NCBI GenBank assembly: GCA_002118135.1
Contig: BDIU01000018.1
Coordinates: 5,098 to 33,491, forward strand
DNA: 28,394 bases
Reading direction: 5' to 3'
Source: Trebouxia sp. TZW2008
Lineage: Eukaryota; Chlorophyta; Trebouxiophyceae; Trebouxiales; Trebouxiaceae
The position numbers and the translations under genes were made by a program. Below the pieces are notes generated by a model, which saw nothing but the letters and a program-made list of their open reading frames with translations, was not told where the DNA came from and made no database searches. Each line of letters opens with the position of its first letter. Within the stretch, counting starts at the first letter, position 1. This document shows, in pieces, positions 1 to 6,807 of the stretch.

Positions 1-380
1 TATCTTTTCGGGGTAGTATCCGGTACCCCTTCGGGGTATAGGGGTAGTATCCGGTACCCCTTCGGGGTATAGGGGTAAAGTCTAGTACCCGGTACCCCTC
101 CGGGGTATAGGGGTATAGGGGTAGTATCCTTTAATATCATTGTAAAAAGGGATACGAAAGGGATTCGTACGTCTTTTTATCGGGTTTACAATGAGATGAT
201 TTTTTCTTCTACCAATAGTTTTCGTATCCTTTAATATCATTGTAAAAAGGAATACGAAAGGGATTTGTACGTGTTTTTATGGGGTTTACAATGAGATTTT
301 TTTAAAGGGATACGAAATCCCTTTTCTCCCCGTATAGAGTACCCCGTATCTTTTCGGGGTACTCTATACGGGGTAAGCCT
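1..380. repeat. Repeat mosaic at window start
   Basis: Short palindromic modules fill this stretch. It opens with GGGGTAGTATCCGG and TACCCCTTCGGGGTA modules. Then come two copies of a unit running from TTTAATATCATTGTAAAAAGG to GTTTACAATGAGAT (about 131-200 and 230-296). It ends in a perfect hairpin at 328-373. No gene is visible. Confidence 0.85.
328..373. repeat. Perfect 19-bp hairpin
   Basis: Arms 328-346 and 355-373 are exact reverse complements (each arm carries GTATAGAGTACCCC or its complement) around an 8-nt loop, tatctttt. It is larger than the ordinary CCCCGAAGGGG modules. Its role is unknown; it could fold in RNA or extrude in DNA. Confidence 0.85.
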
Positions 381-480
381 TTTTCTCTTTTACCGGAAGT
401 TTTTCAAATGATTTAAATAGATAAACTTTGAAAGCCTCCCCAAGTATGGTCCTTTTGCACGATATTTTCCCCCCCCCTTG

Positions 481-522
481 CTGTTGGTACAAATCCCTGT
501 ATCCCGGGATTTGTACCAACAG
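481..522. repeat. Perfect 17-bp hairpin of the TACCAACAGC family
   Basis: Arms 481-497 (begins CTGTTGGTACAAATCCC) and 506-522 are exact reverse complements with an 8-nt loop. The arm sequence TTTGTACCAACAG recurs at about 25770-25785. Related forms occur near 22010 and inside rpoB near 3590 and 3645, so this is one member of a dispersed family. It sits about 320 bp past the rpoB stop codon, so a role as rpoB 3' end structure is possible but not shown. Confidence 0.8.
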
Positions 523-587
523 CGACAAGGGAATAGAAGAAAAGATAAGCAGTGTCCTTCTCTTTTATCTAAAAAGAAATCTAAATT

Positions 588-723
588 CATGGTTGCGCAA
601 AGCGCAACAATTATTGCGCTTTTAACCCGTAGGGTAGGCAATCATGGTTGGTATGTGCTTTGGGAAGGAAAGGACAACGCGCAACAATTCTTGCGCTTTT
701 AACCCGTAGGGTAGACAATCATG
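588..723. repeat. Composite repeat (GCGCAACAATT / AACCCGTAGGGTAG family), locus 1
   Basis: Two partial units contain TTGCGCAAAGCGCAACAATT, AACCCGTAGGGTAG and ACAATCATGG. They are separated by a spacer with GGTTGGTATGTGCTT and AAAGGACAA. The same modules, including that spacer, occur at 17743-18001. The unit holds nested inverted repeats such as GCGCAA/TTGCGC. Confidence 0.85.
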
Positions 724-838
724 ATAAAAAAAGCTTTGATGAAAAGAGAAGAAAAAAAAGCAAGTTAAAGGGAAAGTAGGGAAGGTAGAAAGCCTCCCGG
801 TTTTTTTTAAAGAAGAGGTTTTCTTCTTCTTTTCTTTT
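724..838. other. rpoB 3' flank
   Basis: This is AT/purine-rich sequence just past the rpoB stop on the minus strand. A weak stem AAGAAGA/TCTTCTT lies at about 809-830. No rpoC1 start is visible. A clear bacterial-type terminator is not seen. Confidence 0.4.
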
Positions 839-3800
839 TTATTTGCGAAGTATCAAACCCGTAAGACTAGTGACAGCAAGCTTATCATAACGTTTAACAC
901 TTAATAAGAGAGCCTGAAGTTCTGAAATCAAAACTTTTAATCTTAGTGGAGAGTTGTCAAACGAGATCCTGTGGAACGAGGTCATGTTGTTTTTCTTATT
1001 ACCAGTTTGGCCTCTATTAGCAAGGAAAAAGGTTTTAGATCTCTCCTTAGATTTCTTGTTAAAGAAGGGAGAAAAGGTTTTTTTAAATCTTCTTTTGTTT
1101 GCAGAAAAGAGTGAAAAGAAGGTTGTTTTCTTTTTTCCCTTTTTTTCTCCGCGAAGAAGGAAATCCGTAAGGTTAATGGGTGCAAGTTTCTCATAAAGTT
1201 CAAGACCTACACATAAAGATTGAAGCTCTGCAATCAAAACCTTAAAAGTTTCTGGGCTTTGTAAAGTAAGCTTAGGGTTCATTAACCTGTAATCTAAATT
1301 GTAATCTAAAAGTGTAGAATAAATCTGCTTTCGGTTTATAATGTCGTCCGATTTAATTGTTAAGATCTCTTGAAGAGCATATGCTGCACCAAAGCCTTGA
1401 AGGGCCCAAACTTCCATCTCACCAACTCTTTGACCACCATTTCTAGATCTCCCTTTGACAGGTTGTTGAGTTATTAAAGAATAAGGTCCTGTAGAACGTG
1501 CGTGAATCTTATGATCAACCAGATGAATTAGTTTTAACATATAACTTTGTCCGACAGTAACTGATTGATCAAAAGATTCCCCAGTACGCCCATCAAAAAC
1601 TCTTGTTTTTCCAGGGAAATTCGGATTAAACAACCAGTTTTCCCCACTTGTTAGGCTTGCTTGATAAAGTTTTGAATAGACTTTACTTCGAGATCCTTGA
1701 TTTCCAAGACAATTATCGAAGTTCTTAATCTTAAAGGATTCATTTAAATAACGACCAGCTAACCCTAAAAGAGCTTCAAAAACTTGGCCTACATTCATCC
1801 GCGAGGGCACACCCAGAGGGTTAAGCACCATATCAATAGGAGTTCCGTTTGGAAGGTAAGGCATATCTTGTCGAGGTATTATCTTAGAAACAATACCTTT
1901 ATTCCCGTGACGTCCAGATAACTTGTCTCCAACCTGGATCTTAAGCTTTTCGACAAAAAAAACATGGACACAACCAGGGCCCTCATAAGTTTTTCCTGGA
2001 GGGATATTCTTTGTTTCTAAAGTTTCCACATGGATTATTTTCCCTTCAAGGCGCTCTGGAACACGTAAAGATGTTTCACGCTCACGTGGTGGTTTTAGCA
2101 TAACAATATCATACAAGAGCTTTTCATGAGGTGAAAGCGCTTTTTCTACGCGTGGAGTAATCTTTGCAACTAAAATGTCATTTTCTTTATACCAATGCCC
2201 TACTACCCCAATACCCTCTTTGTCTAAATTCTTTATCTGGGTTGTTTTTTTGAGAAGTTGTCGATGGTTTTGAGTTGCATATAAACGTCTTAACCTACCT
2301 CCCGTTATTTCAGGTAGCATTGGAGTGATCTTTTCAATACCAAATCTCGTTTCACTGATTGAGACTGAAAACCTTTCTACATGAATAGATGTATATATAT
2401 CGTCAAATACCAATCTTTCACTAATTAATATAGCATCTTCAAAATTGTAACCTTCCCAAGGCATATAAGCTACAAGAATGTTTTTACCTACCGATACATC
2501 CCCTAAAACTGAAGATGCACAATCTGCTAACAAATCCGCTTTTTGAACCCATTCCCCTTCTAAGACTGACGGCCTTTGAGACAAAAGAGTAGCTTGGTTT
2601 GAACGTCGATAATTTTCTAACGAGTAAAGCTTTGCTCGAGGGTGACTTTTCGCCAAAAGCTTACCATTACAACGCCGTCTCCCTATTTTCTCTTCTTTTT
2701 GTTTCGTTGAAAGGAGGGAGACGAGAGCTTTGCTCTTTACAGAAACTGCAGTACCCCTATACCCCGAGAGATCTTTCCCGTAGTTTTTTCGGGGTAAAGG
2801 TTCTGTACCCCTATACCCTCCCGATAAAAAGACGGCTTGATAAAAAGACTTGATAAAAAAAAAGAGTGACCCGAAAAGAGAAAAAGCCTGTTTCTCACCC
2901 TTAGTACCAAATAAGGAAAGAGAGAAAAATCGTAAATTGTGAAGAAGATCATGTCTTAGGAGCGCAAACCTCTTTCTCTTTTTTTGTTTCACATATTGGC
3001 TAAAAACTTTCACCTCTCTCCCAAAGATTATGAGATGGGAAAGAGGCCCTAATCTTTCATGTAATACCTTTTCAAAAGAGTCGAGAGAAGGGGGAGAAGG
3101 GGGAAAAGGGAGAGATAAACCACGTATCCCTCCCTTTGTATCCCTTTTTAGGCGAGAAAAGAAATACGGGAAACCTTTTGTTATCGAACGGAAAGGTACG
3201 TCAAGAAGGGAAAGTAGGGAGACGGGGTAGTTTCTCGTTTGTAATTGACTAAAAGATCTCCCAATATTGACAATTAACGAACCCTCTTTCCTTTTATACA
3301 AAGTAGACCTTTTGCTCATACCTTCCGTAGAAGACGAAAGAAAGAAAAGAAAAACAAGAAGGGATGCGAAAGTTAGTTCGTACCCCGAAGGGATACTGTC
3401 TCCCGAAGGGATACTGTCTCTTGAAGGGATACTGTCTCCCGAAGGGATACTGTATCTCTCATACCCCTCTTTTGTGTCTTTTGTATCTTTTGTATCTTTT
3501 TGTGGGAACAGCAAGGATGCGGGAGTTGTTTCGTCTTTCTTTGTTTGTGGGAACAGCAAGGGTGCAGGAGCAGCATCTTTTAGCTTGTTTTCTACCAACA
3601 GCAAGGATGCGCAAACTAAAGGATACTGCTCTGGAAAACCCTTTTCTACCAACAGCACTAAATACCTTTTTAGAAGGGCGATAATCTCTGCCTTTTTATG
3701 GGATTTAAAAGGGGAAGGGATACTGTCTCCCGAAGGGATACTGTTTCCCGAAGGGATACTGTTTCCCGAAGGGATACTGTCTCTCTCGTACCCCTCTTGT

Positions 3801-6724
3801 TGGTCTGATTGGGACAAAAGGTGTGAGAAACCCTGTAGAAGGAGGGATACGCCTGACCTCGTTTCTTTTCTTTTTGAGAAGCTGTTTCGTATCCCCTCCT
3901 TTCCTTGAAAAAAACTTGTTGATAAAAACCTAAAACCTTTAATCTTTTCAAAAGAATCTTGGCAATTCTTGTACTGAAACCACGGTTTGTTGCCCTTTAC
4001 AATGAGATGAGAGGGGCAGGGGTTAAGGTAAGAATTGTTGTTTACCTGTTTTATTTGCTGTAAAAGGGAGGGATACGAGAGTAGGGGTAAAGTTTCAATA
4101 ACATTCTTTCGTTTTATATCCGAGGGAAAGGGAAGAGAGGGAGACGTAGTTTTTGAAGGGAGGTTAGAAGGGAGATGAGAGGTGAGATCGGTGTAATCAG
4201 TGTAAAAAGATTGGTTTGGGTAAATCTCAAAACCTTTTTTATAAAACCTTTTCTTTGGGTACCAAGTAAAGGCTTGGTCTCCCTCTTTTTGAAGTTTAAA
4301 GGGGGGAAGAAGAGATACCTTCTCTCTCTCGTACTTCTTGTGGTTTTTTTGGTTCTCGTTGTTTTCTTTCTTTAGCAAGAAAAAAGGGTTTAAATAAACA
4401 GAAGGGTACAAATCTTGAAAGTAAAGGCTTGTCTTATAACAAGGTTGGGATACGGGAAAGGGAAGAGAGGTTTTTCTCTCTTTTGTATTTAGGATGGTTA
4501 CACCGTCTCCCTTTTCTTGTGCTCCTGTTTCGCCGGTTTTTCTTCTTTTCCCAAGAATAACAATCAAGTCTCCACTTGCATAAGAAACATAGCCACCAGA
4601 TTTAGAAAGAACAACATGTCCTGACTCGGCAGCAACACGTCCTTCTAAACCTGTTCCTACTATTGGTCGTTCCGGGAAAAGTGTCGGTATACCTTGGCGT
4701 TGCATATTAGATCCCATTAAACCACGGGTTGCGTCATCGTGTTTTAAAAAAGGAATGAGTGAAGTTGCTACAGAAATCATTTGAATAGGGGTAGTAGCTA
4801 TATATTCTATTTTTTCTGTTACTTCGGAAAAATACTCTGTTTTAAACCTAATTGGAATACTCTTTAGTTGAGAAAAGTTTAGTTTTCCAAACTTTAAATC
4901 ACCAGCACTTAATGCAATACTACTCTCTTCCTCAGCTGAGAAATAGGTCGGTCTTTGATAATCTGCTAAGAAATCTTGTTTTTGAACTTGACCTTGATAA
5001 ACATTATAAAAAGGAGTTTGTAGATATCCGTCAAGGTTTATTCGCCCATAAAGCGCTAGCGAATTTACTAAACCCGCATTCCGTCCTTCCGGTGTTTCAA
5101 TTGGACATATCCTACCATAATGAGTAGGATGTATATTTCTCACCGCCATCCCAGCTGTTTCTCGGCTTAATCCTCCCGGGCCTAAACAACTTATTCTACG
5201 CTTATGAGTAATGTCAGCTAAGGGGTTTGTTTGATCTAAATATTGAGAAAGTGGGCTAGATCCAAAAAAAACACGCAATATACTCTGTATCGGTTTAGTA
5301 GTTACTAACCTGTGTAGAGTTACCTTTTCACCCTTTTCTCTCATTTTTCCTATCTTTTCAAGAAGCTGCTCTTTTAAAGAGAGTAATCCTGTAGTATAGA
5401 CATTTTCAATCAATTCGCCTGAAGCTTTTACTCTTTTGTTTTTTAAATTATCAATATCATCCCTTAACCACTTCTTTTTTTGAAAAAGAAAGAGGTAATT
5501 GAGAGCAGAAAATATATCAGACTGAGTTAAAGTATACTTTTTTTCAGACAGGCCGAACTTCTTATTTAACCTCAGGCGGCCCATTAAACCTAAATTATAA
5601 GTTTTACCATTAAGAAACTTGTTGTGTAAAAACACGGATCCCATCACCACAAACTCTTTAGCTGTGTAAAGTTGAAAATTCTTTTTCTCTAAAACACCAT
5701 TTCTTTCTAACCAACCTAGGTAAAAACCATACTTCTTTTGACTTCTCACTATAACAGCTTCTAAACTATAAATATTCCCACCACTCTCGAAAAACAAGAA
5801 CGCAAAAGGATAGTCCGTGTCCTCTAAGACCTGTTCTATCGTGTCTTTTTTTTTCTTACTAATCTTGTGGATTTTCTCTTCTAAATCTTTTTTCCAATCT
5901 ACTCCTTTTTCTCTATTTCTCTTTCTTTCATTTGCTTTTTCTGGGTTTTTTTTCTCTTTCTGAGCTTTTACAAAGTAATATTGAAAGAAAAGGCCTTTTA
6001 AAAACACAATAAAAGGGTACATTCTTTCCAACCCAAGATTTGAAGAAAATGAATATGAATAGTTCTTGTTCTTTTGGCACGGGATTCGGTCAATACCGTT
6101 AGTACACCCAACCCATTTCTTAGGCTTAAAACAGTACAAAAAGAGGAATCCAGAAATCTTACCTACTCTTTTCATACGAGCCCAAACCCTCTCTGTTGTG
6201 ACCTGTTTTTGATGAGAATACCTTTTCTCAAACTCTAATCTTAACCATGTACCTGTAGTAGGTATTATATCTGCATAATACTTTTGTGTTGTACTTGCCA
6301 TGCTTCTTATCACACAGTTTTGATAATAAACCCCAGGGCTTCTAAGTATTTGGTTTACGACAACACGTGGGCATCCATTGACTATAAAATGTCCTCTTTT
6401 AGCCATTAAAGGAAGATCACACAAATAAAACCAGTGTAATTTTATTTTATTTCTACGTTTATTTATTAATTGAACCGGCACATACAATTTAGATGCATAG
6501 GTTTTTAATTGTAAAATAGCTTCCGTTGGAGTACGCGTTGGTCGAGCTAATTTGTAATATTGTGGATAAAAAAATAACTCTAATTTAGACGTATAGTCTA
6601 TAATTGGATTTATTTTAGACAATTCTTTAATAAGACCTTGTTTTAAAAGAGTAGAAAAGCTGTCTTGTTGAATTTCTACAAAATCCGGAATAAAAGAAGC
6701 TACTGTGTGCTCATGAAATCGCAT
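839..6724 (-). CDS. rpoB: RNA polymerase beta subunit (plastid-encoded polymerase), enlarged
   Basis: This encodes the beta subunit of the plastid-encoded, bacterial-type RNA polymerase, which forms much of the catalytic cleft. The N-terminus (IPDFVEIQQDSFSTLLKQGL) is typical of plastids and supports the ATG at 6722-6724. Conserved blocks, by approximate residue: 508-560 rifampicin-pocket region with GPGGLSRE, HPTHYGRICPIETPEG; 664-697 LMGSNMQRQ and VGTGLEGRVAAESG; 1373-1395 RSNQATLLSQ; 1415-1436 YMPWEGYNFEDAILISER; 1596-1612 GDKLSGRHGNKG; 1624-1652 GTPIDMVLNPLGVPSRMNVGQ; 1708-1793 FDGRTGESFDQ, KGRSRNGGQRVGEMEVWALQ. All core blocks are present and in order, so the gene should be functional. 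At 1961 residues it is far above the roughly 1050-1300 usual in plastids. The excess is a lysine-rich stretch near 255-310, an insertion of about 640 residues at roughly 725-1370, and a duplicated C-terminal tail. No frameshift or intron signature was seen. Confidence 0.97.
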   Translation of the reverse strand: MRFHEHTVASFIPDFVEIQQDSFSTLLKQGLIKELSKINPIIDYTSKLELFFYPQYYKLARPTRTPTEAILQLKTYASKLYVPVQLINKRRNKIKLHWFYLCDLPLMAKRGHFIVNGCPRVVVNQILRSPGVYYQNCVIRSMASTTQKYYADIIPTTGTWLRLEFEKRYSHQKQVTTERVWARMKRVGKISGFLFLYCFKPKKWVGCTNGIDRIPCQKNKNYSYSFSSNLGLERMYPFIVFLKGLFFQYYFVKAQKEKKNPEKANERKRNREKGVDWKKDLEEKIHKISKKKKDTIEQVLEDTDYPFAFLFFESGGNIYSLEAVIVRSQKKYGFYLGWLERNGVLEKKNFQLYTAKEFVVMGSVFLHNKFLNGKTYNLGLMGRLRLNKKFGLSEKKYTLTQSDIFSALNYLFLFQKKKWLRDDIDNLKNKRVKASGELIENVYTTGLLSLKEQLLEKIGKMREKGEKVTLHRLVTTKPIQSILRVFFGSSPLSQYLDQTNPLADITHKRRISCLGPGGLSRETAGMAVRNIHPTHYGRICPIETPEGRNAGLVNSLALYGRINLDGYLQTPFYNVYQGQVQKQDFLADYQRPTYFSAEEESSIALSAGDLKFGKLNFSQLKSIPIRFKTEYFSEVTEKIEYIATTPIQMISVATSLIPFLKHDDATRGLMGSNMQRQGIPTLFPERPIVGTGLEGRVAAESGHVVLSKSGGYVSYASGDLIVILGKRRKTGETGAQEKGDGVTILNTKERKTSLPFPVSQPCYKTSLYFQDLYPSVYLNPFFLLKKENNENQKNHKKYEREKVSLLPPFKLQKEGDQAFTWYPKKRFYKKGFEIYPNQSFYTDYTDLTSHLPSNLPSKTTSPSLPFPSDIKRKNVIETLPLLSYPSLLQQIKQVNNNSYLNPCPSHLIVKGNKPWFQYKNCQDSFEKIKGFRFLSTSFFQGKEGIRNSFSKRKETRSGVSLLLQGFSHLLSQSDQQEGYERDSIPSGNSIPSGNSIPSGDSIPSPFKSHKKAEIIALLKRYLVLLVEKGFPEQYPLVCASLLLVENKLKDAAPAPLLFPQTKKDETTPASLLFPQKDTKDTKDTKEGYERYSIPSGDSIPSRDSIPSGDSIPSGYELTFASLLVFLFFLSSSTEGMSKRSTLYKRKEGSLIVNIGRSFSQLQTRNYPVSLLSLLDVPFRSITKGFPYFFSRLKRDTKGGIRGLSLPFPPSPPSLDSFEKVLHERLGPLSHLIIFGREVKVFSQYVKQKKRKRFALLRHDLLHNLRFFSLSLFGTKGEKQAFSLFGSLFFFIKSFYQAVFLSGGYRGTEPLPRKNYGKDLSGYRGTAVSVKSKALVSLLSTKQKEEKIGRRRCNGKLLAKSHPRAKLYSLENYRRSNQATLLSQRPSVLEGEWVQKADLLADCASSVLGDVSVGKNILVAYMPWEGYNFEDAILISERLVFDDIYTSIHVERFSVSISETRFGIEKITPMLPEITGGRLRRLYATQNHRQLLKKTTQIKNLDKEGIGVVGHWYKENDILVAKITPRVEKALSPHEKLLYDIVMLKPPRERETSLRVPERLEGKIIHVETLETKNIPPGKTYEGPGCVHVFFVEKLKIQVGDKLSGRHGNKGIVSKIIPRQDMPYLPNGTPIDMVLNPLGVPSRMNVGQVFEALLGLAGRYLNESFKIKNFDNCLGNQGSRSKVYSKLYQASLTSGENWLFNPNFPGKTRVFDGRTGESFDQSVTVGQSYMLKLIHLVDHKIHARSTGPYSLITQQPVKGRSRNGGQRVGEMEVWALQGFGAAYALQEILTIKSDDIINRKQIYSTLLDYNLDYRLMNPKLTLQSPETFKVLIAELQSLCVGLELYEKLAPINLTDFLLRGEKKGKKKTTFFSLFSANKRRFKKTFSPFFNKKSKERSKTFFLANRGQTGNKKNNMTSFHRISFDNSPLRLKVLISELQALLLSVKRYDKLAVTSLTGLILRK
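842..1258 (-). repeat. Tandemly duplicated rpoB C-terminal end
   Basis: Residues 1823-1862 (1139-1258), with SPETFKVLIAELQSL and YEKLAPINLTDFLLR, are followed by a Lys/Phe-rich linker. A diverged copy follows at residues 1925-1961 (842-952), with SPLRLKVLISELQAL and YDKLAVTSLTGLILRK. The DNA of the two copies is also alignable, so this is a real duplication. The first copy fits the family better: bacterial beta ends near [20 protein letters not shown] (recalled from E. coli). The second is probably the added one, or the ancestral end displaced and drifting. Confidence 0.85.
3387..3458 (-). repeat. 18-bp tandem array in rpoB, cluster 1
   Basis: Four head-to-tail units of GAAGGGATACTGTCTCCC with small variants. 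On the coding strand each gives six residues (SIPSGD and relatives, residues about 1089-1113). The period is a multiple of three, so gain or loss of a unit keeps the frame. EGYER precedes the encoded repeat, as in cluster 2. Confidence 0.9.
3714..3785 (-). repeat. 18-bp tandem array in rpoB, cluster 2
   Basis: Four units of the same 18-bp motif as at 3387-3458, encoding SIPSGNSIPSGNSIPSGD at residues about 980-1004, again after EGYER. The two clusters are probably copies of one another. Confidence 0.9.
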
Positions 6725-6807
6725 GAAATTTATACTCTTGTTTTTACTGGTTTTTTGATTTTAAAATATTGACAAAGGTTATGAAAAGAGCTGTTGGGAG
6801 AAAGCTT
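6725..6807. other. AT-rich rpoB 5' flank
   Basis: This short AT-rich stretch lies upstream of rpoB. On the minus strand it has TTGTCA and TATAAA-like boxes, but their spacing (about 33 bp) does not make a normal promoter. No confident promoter call is possible. Confidence 0.3.

Larger units (their letters stand above)
2612..4560 (-). other. Large repeat-derived insertion inside rpoB
   Basis: About 640 codons lie between GDLIVILG and YRRSNQATLL, where ordinary beta subunits have roughly 30-40 residues. The insertion is low-complexity (Ser, Lys, Pro, Phe, Gly-rich). It shares DNA modules with the intergenic fields: CCCTATACCCC near 2755-2820, TTTACAATGAGATGA at 3996-4010, GAAGGGATAC arrays, and AGGATGCGCAAACTAAA at 3604-3620. 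The minus frame stays open throughout. It could be translated as an insert or removed at RNA or protein level; no intron boundaries were recognised. Confidence 0.8.

Noticed and set aside
3387..3785. 18-bp arrays in rpoB as a CRISPR-like array
   Set aside because: Units abut with no spacers, are shorter than CRISPR repeats, and there are no cas genes.
3267..3908. 213-codon plus-strand frame antisense to rpoB
   Set aside because: It runs opposite the rpoB insert and reads the 18-bp arrays as PEGILS repeats. The conserved rpoB frame explains the region.
2612..4560. rpoB insert as a group II intron or an intein
   Set aside because: The frame stays open throughout, I saw no group II end motifs or domain V-like stem, and there are no intein splicing blocks or endonuclease motifs.
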